Assembly: GCA_026874595.1 (NCBI GenBank)
Contig: CM049316.1
Location: 17,135,839-17,199,838 of the forward strand
DNA length: 64,000 bases
Direction of reading: 5' to 3'
Origin: Sipunculus nudus
Taxonomy: Eukaryota; Annelida; Sipuncula; Golfingiida; Sipunculidae
The translations under genes were made by a program, and so were the position numbers. The first letter of the stretch is position 1. Each line of letters begins with the position of its first letter. Below, piece after piece: positions 47,664 through 58,834 of this stretch. A model generated the notes under the pieces. It did no database searches and had not been told where the DNA came from. It saw nothing but the letters and a program-made list of their open reading frames with translations.

Positions 47664-50090
47664 AAAACAAGTGACCCATGGGTCATGACGCTCAGCTGCC
47701 AAGCATGACCTGCGACATCATGGGCTGCAATTCACAACTTCTAGTAAAATTGTTGCAGAACCTATATGCCAATTTTGTTTAACTTTCTACATTGCCATAA
47801 ATTCTTATCATATATGTCTGGTTAAAACATAGTGAATGATGGTCTGAGGCAAAATGTATGGTTGTTGAGCTATCAGGAACTAATCCCACAGCTTGCTCGA
47901 TACCTGTCAGTCTCAAAAGGAATACCACACAGGCCACATATAAGATCAAAATATAGCAAAAGATCAAGGAAATCCATGCAAGAATTATTGTGAAACGGGT
48001 GCTTCCATATTAATTTTTATTCAATACAAGCCAACTGTACTTAGCTTTCATAAATGATGGTCATATTTATTAAGAAATCTTTGACCCAATGCAAGATTAC
48101 ATTAATATACATCCCACTGCATTCACTTTAATAGTTCTTGAGATAATATGTTCTAAAGGAATTTAAAGATGGCGTCCTGGTGGCCATATTGGATTTCTGA
48201 CAGGTCGGAAATTGAACAACAAACATCCTCTAAAAGGGACCAAACATCATAAAAAATCACAGAAACTGTCCTGGCAAAAGGATTTCTAAAAATGGCTACC
48301 TGGCAGACATAATGGTTTTTTGACAAGTCACACATCCTCCAATAAGACACTAAACCTGTAGCAATTGCTTCAAAGAATGTAACAGTTATAAATGTCCAAA
48401 ACAATTCAAAAGGCATGATCAGGTTGGAGAGCTCTCATATCAGATTTATGAACATGCAAATGTAAAAAGTGCAAGTCCAATTTGTTTTAATTATCAGCTT
48501 GCTATTCAATGGGGTCAGCAGGGTAGGTAAACTGCAAAACCTAAAAGAAAAGAAATGCAGAAAGCATTACTAAGAGTCTTGTAATCAAATAAAGCCATCC
48601 TAAATCCAGGTACAGACCCACATATTATCAGAACAAACACTTGCTGGTATATCTGATGATTTGTATAATAATATTCAGATATCTAGAAAACTAAGTTTAT
48701 TGCTATGATTCCATGATATAAACTGCAAAATGTTCCCATCATTTTATAAATCAGCAGCTTAACTTAACACTTAACTCTCATAGTCTTAATGCCTGGCCAA
48801 AGCATTCCGGCAACAGTGTTTTTGTTATGCACTAATGATATATCCTTATCACTCCATGAGCTGATACAAAAGGGAGTCATATATCACAAGTGTCACTGAC
48901 AATTATAGGCACATAGTGAGATGTACCAGTTGTGAGTGCCATATGGTTATATATAAAAGAAAACAAGAAAAATTGAGATGGTCTACAAAATAAGTTATTG
49001 TGAACATCCCTGGCCTATGACCTTGGCCTTTTGCCCACATATCAACTGGATTCTTTCTAAATGATGGGTAACTACTAACCACTTACATCTGGCCGGGTGT
49101 AATTACTTGGCAACCAATGAGTGAATAACTTAGACCTGCAACCTTTAACCTCCTGACCAGCTGACCTCAAAATCAATTAGTTATTTCTTCATGCAAAAAG
49201 ACCCATAAATATGAAGTTTGAATCAAATTCAGTGTTGCATAGATGTGGCATATGTGAAAGACTGAAGGTTTGAGTTGAACAGTTTCACTTGAAATATGTT
49301 CACAAGCATTTAGAACAATATTGTGACCTTGACCTTTGACCTTTTGAACTCAACATCAATAGGCTTCTTCTCCTATTGGTAGGTAAGCCATATATGACAG
49401 ATGGAAAGTATAGATTGAAAAGTTTGCTGAAAATGACTCCACGCAAGAAGAGGGTGCTGTGAACTTGACCTTTGACCTCAAAATCAACAGGTTTTTTCCC
49501 CTGTTGGCAGAGAAGCGATATCAGTGCTGAAAGGTTTGGAATGAAAGGTCTAGCTTGAAATGTGTCCACAACCTTTTCAAAGAAGTGGATCCTGTGACCC
49601 TGACCTTTGACCTTGTGACCTCAACATCTATAGGATTCTTCTCCCACTTAGTAGGTGAGCTATATGTGAAAGATCAAAGAATTGGGATGAAAAGTTTGGC
49701 TTAAAATGCATCCTGAGGCTTTTCAAAGAAGTTGGTTCTGTGACCTTGACCTTTGACCTTGTGACCTCAAAATAATTATGGTTCTTCCCCTGTTGGTAGG
49801 TGAAAGATGGAAGGTTTAGGATGAAACTTTTGGCTAAAAGAATTATTTCTGGGGGGTGCAAACACACCCCATAACTTCGAGAATATAGGTCGCAGTGACC
49901 TAATTTCAGGTTTGCAAGGAGATCTTTTTAGAACCTCTAAGACTGCATAGGGTTCATGGCCCTAGCCCCTATGGTTACGATTTGTGCCCTGCTAACGGAC
50001 GGACGGCCGGACGGACAGACGGAAGGACGCCGGACAAAGACCCATCGCTATAGCCCAGCATGACTGAAAGTCAGCTGAGCTAATAAAATC
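47664..50090 (+). repeat. dispersed repeat family A, longest copy
   Basis: Starts with AACAAGTGACCCATGGGTCA..GACGCTCAGCT and ends with GATTTGTGCCCTGCTAAC, a run of GGACGGACGG words and AGTCAGCTGAGCTAATAAAA. From 49.3 to 49.8 kb it holds about three 160-bp units with TGACCTTGACCTTTGACCTTGTGACCTCAA. Head and tail recur separately at 17.7, 23.1-23.9, 37.0-37.3 and 60.5 kb. The last exon of the putative small gene lies inside this interval, so the copy may be composite. Confidence 0.55.
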
Positions 50091-50634
50091 GGTGGCTGAA
50101 TGGTAACTTCTAAAGTAATAGCATGGAAGAAAACTAGTTACAGTTTGGTATTTAAGGATTTGTTTGCGAATGAAAATGTAAGTGAAAGTACTACTTGTTG
50201 TTCTAATGCAAATTACGCTGCTATTTATCAGTGTCTAGATAACCATTCAATCTGCAGTACAAAGAAAAAAAAAGAAAATGGATCTCATTAAAATGGATTA
50301 ATACATGTATATCAACATGCTTTCACCAGAAACTAGGTATTTATCAATAAGATTTAGGTATGAAAGTCCACCCAGAATGGATCGAAGTGAAATTTCACAA
50401 TGTCATCATTAAATAACTTGTTCCTGTTGTTTACAGTTCTTGGTTTGTATGTTTCTGTCTGCACACTCTGCGACCCGCATCCCATCCATGATGATGCTGA
50501 CATTTTCAGCCTTGTAAATATCACCTTCTTACTTGGTGCATACTTCAGTCTCCTCTGCACCCTCCTCCTAAACCATAAACGAAAGAAAGGAAATTTCTAT
50601 ATTAATATGTTTTGTTTTCATGATTATTCTGAAC

Positions 50635-50665
<31 letters not shown>

Positions 50666-51352
50666 TCTTTATATGTATGTATAATGAAGTATCAGTTAGA
50701 GAATTACAGTGACAGATACTATGTGTTAATGTTTTTAGAGGGCGTTTAAATAACAATATTAATTATCCAATGTATATAACAATGAGAAAAAAATGATCTG
50801 TAAATAAATATGTAATGTTATGGCTATCATCATTCATATGTCTTTTTGCTGTTGATCATATATCACCTCGAAATCAAGAAATGCTAAGTTAATCTCATTG
50901 ATGTCTGCTTATATATAGTTATTAGAAAAATCTAGGAATATTATAGTCTTCATACCTGATGACTTACCTTCTTAAATATAGAGTCAGTTTTTTTTTCTCC
51001 AAGATGCTGTGGTCCTAGCAGATCGAACAGCACAAGCTCTGGCACCTGTAAAAACATCTGCTTATTATAATTCAAAGTTTTAGTTAGGGTTTCGGGGAAC
51101 ATTGAAATAATTTTATACGTATAAAATATACATACGTCTAGTGCATAATATACATCTTATGTGCAATCTGAGCGATATTGAGAGGATATCGGCACGTAAG
51201 ACTAAAATTATGGTGCTCAGTTAGATAATTTTTACTATTTAGAAGAAAAATCTTTAAACTCGTGCAATGGTATCCACAATGACATATAATATACTCACAA
51301 ATTCAGGAGAACAAAGCTTGATTTCAGCTTGCAAAACAGATTTTAAATTCAT
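48502..51352 (-). CDS. putative 56-residue protein, 3 coding exons, unrecognised
   Basis: Exons (minus): 51352-51299 (ATG, 18 codons), 51045-50968 (26 codons) and 48540-48502 (12 codons plus TAG). All junctions are phase 0 with good signals: GTGAGT and GTAAGT donors, TTTACAG and a pyrimidine-rich TTTTAG acceptor. The protein starts MNLKSVLQAEIKLCSPEF, continues VPELVLFDLLGPQHLGEK and ends VLQFTYPADPIE. It has no signal peptide or membrane span and no family is recognised. The coding quality of exons 1 and 2 is good; the assignment of exon 3 is less certain. All three exons sit inside the CACTA-like segment, so this may be a captured host gene, an element gene, or a host gene bracketed by two smaller elements. 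Confidence 0.5.
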
Positions 51353-51809
51353 TCTGAAGCAGGGCTGTGACAGTAAACATCGCGTGGCTGGACAGCACAG
51401 TGGGTGGTAGTCCAGACAAAGAAAGTTGGCGCGCTTCAGTGGCGACCCGTGTGCTAAGGTCAAATTAGCCCCTCCGACTAACTACGCTCGTCCAGTAGTC
51501 GAGTTCGTCATTCCTACATCTAATGGCGAACAACTTAGTCGACCGTGATTTTGACTAACCGCTTGACGGAATCGTTTCAGTGTTATAATATTGATACGGA
51601 TGAATCGGATAAGGCCCGACCGGATCTATTATGACCACGCAATTTACACAAGGCCTTGTGCTTAAATAACACAAGGCCTTGTGTCATACACTCAATGACC
51701 TATAATTAACACAAGTTTGTGTTAACACAACACAAACTTGTGTTATATGTCTTTAACACAAGATCTTGTGTTACCCTGTAACACAAGGGGATTTACAGTG
51801 TAATAATAA

Positions 51810-54230
51810 AGGAGTAAATATATAAACAAACAGTAGTACAATGCATGCATGGAAAGCATGCAGTTTATCTATTTCATGATTGGTAAATGAATAAGTAAAT
51901 AAATAAATCAGTTAATTAGATGATAGTTTTCAATTCATCACCTTTCCTGACAAAGCCATAGTGTACATAGTTTGCTAATGTTTTTATTGTATGAGCATTT
52001 TTGTCTGACATGAGGGATGAAAACGTACTTATATCACAAATGTACTTGATTCTCAAGTCTTTATACAAAGGACATTTCATGATAAAATGATGCTCATCTT
52101 CCACATGCATCAGCATCTCCATGTCTTAGGCAATATTTTACAAAACTTTTCATCCCGTAATATGACTATGCCTTCCGTTTTCTACTTCTAAATTATGTGT
52201 TAATCATCCTATTCTTGAAAGACTTTTCCTAAAGTTAACATTATGATTTTGTATAACTGTTTAATATATTTCAGTGTTTAATGTTAATTAAAAAGTTGAA
52301 TATGTTTTTAAGCGGCAATTATTAGATATACTACTTATCCAATAATGCAATAATGAATCCTTTAATCTCTGTTTCTATGCTGAAATAAATAATTTAACAT
52401 TCCCTATATATCTTGTCCAATCCAAACATAGCCAAATCCTTGAAAAATAATACTTTCTTTATATAGTTGCCCAGTTCATCTAGGCGATATAATTTATTAT
52501 ACCATTATTATTGTAATTTATTATGCGTCATCTTTAGCAATTTAATCTAGTAAGTTATTGATCTTATTAATATAAAATAAATCTTCAAGGTCAACCGCTC
52601 CGATTCTCCTAATACTGCAGCAATTTGTGTATTTATATTGACTTGAAGAATGTATTTACAAAACTTGGTATGTACACTTTCAATATTGTCACATGTATCA
52701 AAACCCCTTATGGTTCACCACCATATATAGCACATAATTGAATAGACCATCCTGTCAAAAAGAAAGATTGATTTACAAATAGATAGGTGCTTGTATTTTG
52801 AGATAAATTGTAAACTTTCATTATTGTCACATGTATCAATACCCCTTAGGCCTAGTTCACCACCATTATAGCACAGAATTGGAAGGACTATCCTGTCAAA
52901 AAGAATTAATGATTGATTTACAAACAGATAGGTGCTTGTATTTTGAGATAAATTGTTTGATTATAATTAAAGCCTTGTTTGCTCTATAAAAATGATTTTG
53001 CTTCTTTTTGAACCAATTTAGTAAGCTTGTAAATATACCTCCAGGGTATTTATATATAATTAATGACAACTTCTGAGCGTTAACCTTTATTAAACCGTTT
53101 TTCATATTTTCTCAAAGTTCCGAGTCCCCCATTTCTGAACACAACTATTTTAGTTTTATCAACATTGACTTTCATTACATAATTATTACAAAATACTTCT
53201 AATTTATTAATCTAGGATTGTAATCTGCCGGCCTGCTGTGCATGTCTGCTACGCATACCTGATCTTCAGCAAACATAAGCATTGAAAGATAAGATGATGC
53301 TGCAGGGACCTATATATATATATGGTGTCTTCCTCAGAATGTATAGTGAAATAAAATTTGTTCATAAAAAAAGTAAAAATTAAAAGACTGATCATATACA
53401 TCCTTGTCTTGTGCCAAATGTGCATTGAAAATAACTAGTTACTCCATTTGTTAAGACACATGACTGTAATTTGGAGTATATTGATTTAAGGACATTAAAA
53501 ATTTTCCCTCTAATACCATATTTATGAAGTATTTAGAATAATAAGTCATGTTGAATACAATCGAACGCCTTGAAAAATTTATAAAAATTGCATAAAATCG
53601 TCCTTTTTTCTTTGATAAATATATTTCAATAGTGCCATGAGGGTATACACATATTATCAATATTGCTATATTTTCTTCTATATCCAGCTTGGTCTTCTAT
53701 AAATTTGTTGTTTTTCTGCCCAAGTAATTAATCTCTGATTAAGAACTGAAGTTAATAATTTACTTATAGTGTTTAAAAGCGAGATTTCCTCTATAATTAT
53801 TTAGGTCTAGAAAAGAGCACTTCTTGTGTTATGGGAACAAAATTGCCTTTGGCCATTCAACTGGGAAGTGACCAGAAGTAAAAACTTTATTAAATATCTT
53901 TTCTAATACCGGACTTAATACTCCAATATATGTTGTCTTTCAGAAGTTCTACTTTTATTCCATCTGGTCCATGTATGCAGGTGTCTTGCCATTTTGCATT
54001 AATTTCAGCTGTTTTACTTTTTCTTCTTTACTTATATAAAAATTTATTTCATCTTCCATATTTATATTAGGGGCATGTTCATTAAACTGATAGTAATTTT
54101 TATGATTCTTAAATCCTGTATTTACAGGATATTTATTATCATCCAGTAGTTGTTCAAAATAAATCAAACATTCCTCCCTAGAAATCCCCCCCCCGTCCTC
54201 GGTCTCTCCGACTCTTCTCATTTTTAACCT
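51810..54230 (-). pseudogene. CR1/Jockey-like LINE reverse transcriptase, 5'-truncated and decayed
   Basis: On the minus strand, in order: a linker with YFEQLLDDNKYP (about 54150), the RT motif KFFKAFDCIQHDLLF with a stop and frame changes (about 53590-53550), the catalytic box altered to LMFAEDQV (expected F/YADD, about 53270), NNYVMKVNVDKTKIVVF (about 53180) and the C-terminal EDEHHFIMKCPLYKDLR (about 52095-52045). The order and spacing fit a non-LTR retrotransposon ORF2 without its endonuclease. Many frameshifts make it inactive. The 3' end reaches close to the CACTA-like right border. Confidence 0.8.
52660..52960. repeat. direct repeat inside the LINE
   Basis: TTGTCACATGTATCAA..CCCCTTA..GGTTCACCACCAT..ATAGCACA and the following CTATCCTGTCAAAAAGAA plus ACAGATAGGTGCTTGTATTTTGAGATAAATTG occur at about 52685-52810 and again at about 52826-52950. 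A segment of about 140 bp is duplicated in tandem. Confidence 0.8.
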
Positions 54231-54804
54231 GTCATTTTTACAGATGTAATCTTTTTGAAAAGTTCATTTGTAGATTTGCATTCCATTAAGTCAGTTACAG
54301 TTTAATTTATTTTTTCTTTCTTTGACTTTTTACACAAAATTTTAAATTCTGATTTAACTGTTTGTAATTTTTCAAGGTCTATCATATTATTTGTTTGTCT
54401 ATATTGATTTAATTCCTGATATTTTTCAATTTTGAATTCTGTACACTACTGATTCAATTATGGTGGTTGGACTTTTATTGAGATCACCAGGTTTTACAGT
54501 TTTGATGTATGTTTTATTTGCTATATATAGTATCAGATGTCTCAGTTCTTCTGTGCTTTTTTTTTCTAAATCATGTTGTATAACCCTCTCTATCCTATAA
54601 GTTCTCTTTAAATCGTCTACATCTCTTAAGGGATCATCGTAATTAATATTACTCTTTCCTCTTATATTGTGTTATAGTTTTATACTGACCCGGCACTGTT
54701 TTGTGTTATTGTTTTGCCTATAACAAGGTTGTTTGGATGAAATCCAGAGATTAAGAGACGCATGCACTCGACCATTAACCTTAATATATCCCTAGTTCCA
54801 AAGC

Positions 54805-55030
54805 AGTCACTGGTTTTGAAAGTTTGCCCACGAAAGGTTGTGAGCTTTATGCATTGCTAATACAGATTTTAAAGGACATACTGGATGGTATATTGACGCC
54901 TATTAAATATGTAATAGGCTATTTTACACCTGATTTATACGCCCTTACAGAAAGGAATATTCCCGCTGAAGTGGAAAGAGGCAATGATACAGCCATTGCT
55001 CAAGAAGGCAGGCCTAGATCTCGGTGAATT
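54805..55030 (+). pseudogene. second LINE reverse-transcriptase fragment, opposite strand
   Basis: In two frames the plus strand reads LPTKGCEL..LIQILKDILDGILTPI and then FPLKWKEAMIQPLLKKAGLDL. This is the conserved N-terminal RT region of CR1/L2-type non-LTR elements (pattern LPSKxCELDPIPxxLLK...FPxxxKxAxVxPLLKKxxLD). A frame change between the two parts and an abrupt end near 55030 show it is a fragment. It is oriented opposite to the LINE at 51.8-54.2 kb, so it is a separate insertion. Confidence 0.75.
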
Positions 55031-55076
55031 ATTTTTACACAATAAATGAAATGTATTTTCAAATATATAGGGTGGC

Positions 55077-55080
<4 letters not shown>

Positions 55081-55156
<76 letters not shown>
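55081..55156. repeat. long (TA)n microsatellite
   Basis: About 37 TA units, the longest simple repeat in the window. Confidence 0.95.
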
Positions 55157-55162
<6 letters not shown>

Positions 55163-55230
55163 ACCAGATTATTGGGCTTAACGTTCCGTTCCTCGATTTA
55201 GGCCAACCCCAGCCATGGCCCATGGGATTT

Positions 55231-55934
55231 GGGTCTGTCTAAAACGCGGAGAATCCGCGGAGAGATGGAGAATTCGCGGAGAATTCGTGGAGAATTTGCG
55301 GAGAGTTTTTATATTCAATGATACTTTTAAATACACATTAAAATCACTTAAAATCTCCAACTGTTTTAATCTTGAAATATTTGCGCTCTGTAACAACATT
55401 CGACTTTACACACTTTATACACAAAAAAAATTGCACCTTTAGGCTAATGAATCATATTGGCAGTAGGATTTTTAAAAATAAAAGAAAAAATAATCAATAT
55501 ATATTGCGATCACAGTAAAAGAAATATATTTTTTAGCCTCTGTACAAAATACATCACACTTCTTTCTGACCTTAACAATACAGAGTATAATAATAATAAA
55601 AAAAGAAATATATAGCCCAATTGCAATCGAAAAAAATAACCCACAGTCACCTGGTGCTATTCGTTGACTCTGGCGTGGCACAAATAAAATCTTAAGAGAA
55701 GAACCTGCTTGCCCGATCAAATGAGAGCTGAATTTTACTCGATGTACAGATTTTTAATCATTTCGGTCATTTAACAGTAAACAAATTACTCTTAAATATA
55801 TTAAGAGTAATATAGTTTGAGATTATAAATGATTTTAATAAGTATTTTAAAGTATCATTGCATATAAAAACTCTCCGCAAATTCTCCGCGAATTCTCCAT
55901 CTCTCCGCGGATTCTCCGCGTTTTAGACAGACCC
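55231..55934. mobile_element. Mutator-like MITE with 9-bp TSD
   Basis: A 704-bp element with long inverted arms of roughly 90-100 bp, beginning GGGTCTGTCTAAAACGCGGA and containing several GGAGAAT(C/T)CGCGGAGA units. The arms lie at about 55231-55330 and 55835-55934. A perfect 9-bp duplication, ATGGGATTT, flanks it (55222-55230 and 55935-55943). Long arms with a 9-bp duplication fit Mutator-like elements. The interior has no transposase; the hydrophobic minus-strand frame inside is not supported. Confidence 0.9.
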
Positions 55935-56242
55935 ATGGGATTTAGCTATTGTGTTAATCGCCTGTCTGTGCATGTTATCAAATTTGAGCGGGGAACCAAA
56001 CTAAAGAAACAGACTGTTGTTTTTGTTTGAGTTTCAGCACATTCCTGTATCCTTTGTATATTGTTTTAAAATTGCCCTATATCGCTGATGCATATAATTA
56101 TTAAATTGGTGGTGTTTTGGAAGAAATCACTCCGAATCCTAATTTGATGCGGGGCTAATTAAAATTCGTCTGCTACAGTGTGATTTCCGCTTCCTGTCCA
56201 AAGAACAACAATGAGTAAGAATTTCTCAAGTTGCCGATTGCC

Positions 56243-56315
56243 ATGAAAGAGATACTGCTGTCAGTGGTCACATTCATTCTGACGTTTTCTGTCGTGATCT
56301 TATTTATTCTCTGTG
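56243..56315 (+). CDS. candidate first coding exon encoding a signal anchor
   Basis: ATG at 56243 opens MKEILLSVVTFILTFSVVIL then FILC, and ends phase 1 at a canonical GTGAGT donor (56316). A Lys-flanked run of about 20 hydrophobic residues at the very N terminus is what the first exon of a secreted or type II membrane protein looks like. No downstream exon was recognised in the next 7.7 kb, which is full of repeats, and a short upstream ATG (56211) opens an 11-codon frame. It could equally be a chance frame. Confidence 0.3.
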
Positions 56316-56413
56316 GTGAGTACAATTGTTGGGTGTTATTGGTTAACTGGGCCGCGTCTCAGAAAGCCAGATCTAAGCGTAAAAAAGTTGGGAAGTTTGT
56401 GACCAGTTGTCAC

Positions 56414-57058
56414 TAATGCTGCGTTCGTTACCTCTGGAACAGATGGTACGTACGAGTTTCCCAGTGGGAAATCCCGTTCGACACGTGATCCAAGTGGAAC
56501 GTACCACTGGGAAACTGGGATTTGGCGGAGCAAGTCGATCTGTTCCACTTAGCGACCTTCACCTTTATTCACTGCTTTTCGAGATGTAGGAAGCATGGCC
56601 CGAGTATAGAATCCGGTCTTCATTTCCAAGATGGGTCTAAACTGACTGGACCGTCTCATATAAGTGGAAGTCAACATAGCCCATGACATGCCTGATGATG
56701 CATGACATCGACATGCCTCTTACTTCTCCATTACATAAACCCTAAACATCATTACCTCAGTCCGTATACACACATAACCTCGTCCATGAAGACCGGATTC
56801 TATACTCGCTCCGGAAGCATATAAAGACACCAATAATGGCAATATTTGACTGGTTTACTTAAAAGTTTAAAATGACAAATAAAGTTGAACAAATGTAACA
56901 TGAAACATATTTTATTTATCAGTTTCTTTTTGTTTACAATCACAATCTAGACATCCGGTCAGTGGGTCTTTTGTTGGGTACCGAACGTTTGCAAGTCGTA
57001 CGAACGAGCTGCCATCTGGTACATACCATCTGTACGAGCGGTAACGAACGCAGCATTA
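56414..57058. mobile_element. 645-bp inverted-repeat element
   Basis: The 18-bp termini TAATGCTGCGTTCGTTAC (56414-56431) and its exact reverse complement (57041-57058) bound the element. A TA on each side may be the target duplication. Further inverted similarity (GTACGA..GGTACGTACG near 56449 versus the right end near 57000-57040) extends the arms. It contains the MITE at 56594-56816. Confidence 0.75.
56594..56816 (-). mobile_element. intact copy of the MITE that Tigger split in PSMB5 intron 1
   Basis: Perfect 23-bp inverted arms at 56601-56623 and 56786-56808 (CGAGTATAGAATCCGG and continuing). The body matches the two halves at 40296-40342 and 45451-45620 in reverse orientation and is uninterrupted at the TA where Tigger inserted in the other copy. 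It encodes no protein. Confidence 0.88.
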
Positions 57059-57254
57059 TGTCAGGTTGTGACAGGAGTGACTGTGACATGTCACAAAGCC
57101 TCAGCTCAGGTTACACTACTCATATTATATAAAAGGTCGAAATTTGCTAACACTATGTTTCCGCTCTATCGCCTCTTATGTCATAAGAACTTTTATTGTA
57201 GACATGTTGCCAGAAAATTAGAATATTAGAATATTAGAAACATTACCACCCAGG

Positions 57255-58375
57255 GTTGGGCTAGCTCGATTTAATCTAACTCAATATTATAAGGCCCTGC
57301 CATATATTGAGTCTGATAGCTATACAGTGAGAGTTTCCACAATGTAAGCCTCAGACTACACACCACCCAATGCCCTAGTAACCAGTGGCAACAGGTGTTC
57401 ATTACCCCATGCTTCTCGTGGTCATGAGTTGACATTCCTTTCACAAGTTACATCCATAAAAATGTCGTGGACGAGTGAACCAGTAATGTATCTGCAGGCG
57501 CCCGCTCAAACAAGGAGCTGAATGACCGGAAACAAGTATTATCTGGTGCACAAAAATAAACAAAAAAGATCAAATATGGCTTTAATAAATTTCATAAAAC
57601 ACACTACTTGAATGTGTTATTCGAAACTCCTGTGAACCCTTGATCATTGTACACATAAATGGAGGACCCGTATATGGGGAGTTAGCACAGTAAGTGACAC
57701 GATAATATGCTAAACATGTCTTGTATTCTAGGTACACATCATAAATACTGCGTTATATGAAGATGTTTTTAGCCGCCAAAATGTCATATACCATTTGGTC
57801 TTTCCTTCGCAGTAAGTTATCCATTCTGAACGATTCAGAATTTTCGGTTTTCCCTTTCATTGTGCGCGACTCTGGTTTGGGGTCGGGCTGCAGATACTTT
57901 TCGTTACTTAGCGTGCATGACTGAGTCTGGGCCCGTCTCAGTCATGAAACAGGACAAACCCCATGCCAGCGCGTCACTCTTCAGTGCTGGGCCCGTTAAA
58001 ACAAAATGTTACAAAATTTTAGCTGTCAGTCACTTGAGTCAGTGAGGTTATCATGTGCACCTATTAGACGTTTTTTCTCTGCCCCTACTAAACTCGCTAA
58101 CACGCCTCTGGTTAAAAGGTCAGTAAATTTAAAAAATGATGATCCAAGTTTAATTTTAGTTGCTATCAGTACCTTGAAACACATACTTATTGGTGTTAAA
58201 ATGGTGTAATCCTGTGTCTTGTTGTTAGGCAATAAACAGACAGTCCAAGAAAATGCAAAGGATCTGTTGCATCTTTCATGGCTTTTATTTTAGAAACTCT
58301 CACTGTATGGCTATCAGACTCAATATATGGCAGGGCCTTATAATATTGAGTCTGATTAAATCGGGCTAGGGTTGG
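57255..58375. mobile_element. 1.1-kb element with ~80-bp inverted arms
   Basis: The left arm (about 57262-57337, CTCGATTTAATC..CTCAATATTATAAGGCCCTG..GTGAGAGTTTC) reappears inverted at about 58292-58370 with few mismatches. The interior is non-coding. A convincing target duplication was not found, so the superfamily is unassigned. Confidence 0.7.
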
Positions 58376-58834
58376 TTGAGCAATACCCAGCCGGGTAAGA
58401 TGAAGTGGTAAACCCCGGTAGGTAATAGACTAATACCCGGGTTTATCAGGGTTGGGCAGTGTGTAAAACCTAGATCTCACAGATCCTGGATTCCAAGAGA
58501 TAACTATAATTTGTAAAATCTCTTGGTTATTTGTTGAGATATTTAAGTTTGTCAAGCAACTATTGGAGTATTTATTTTATGTTTGGTTCAAACCGTAAAA
58601 ATTAGTCTGTTTTGTAACATAATTTTACAGTTAACTCTGACAGACCGTAACGCAGAATCCCACATTCAACATTCGGCAATCCTGCTCGTTGTTTTGCTTG
58701 TCACTCATGAACTAAATATAGCACTAAATAGTATGCAAGTTGATTCCACCATTATGGTCCAATACAACTGAAGGATCTTGCTGCAAATGTTTTTAATTTT
58801 TGTGAATGGAACATGAAGGCTTTTATATTTATTA

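Larger units (their letters stand above)
46866..51800. mobile_element. CACTA-like element with palindromic TAACACAA arrays
   Basis: The left end CACTCTAAATCCCCTTGTGT and the right end (read inward CACTGTAAATCCCCTTGTGT) are inverted copies with one mismatch. They are bordered by TAATA on both sides (46861-46865 and 51801-51805), though the left flank is a simple TAA repeat. Inside each end are many CTTGTGTTA / TAACACAAG palindromes (about 46866-47260 and 51640-51800), like the subterminal repeats of En/Spm-CACTA transposons. No transposase was recognised in the 4.9 kb. Two independent smaller elements in opposite orientation are an alternative explanation. Confidence 0.65.

Noticed and set aside
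55472-55720. Minus-strand frame with a strongly hydrophobic stretch
   Set aside because: It lies in the AT-rich interior of the Mutator-like MITE; hydrophobicity comes from T-rich codons and there is no splice or family support.
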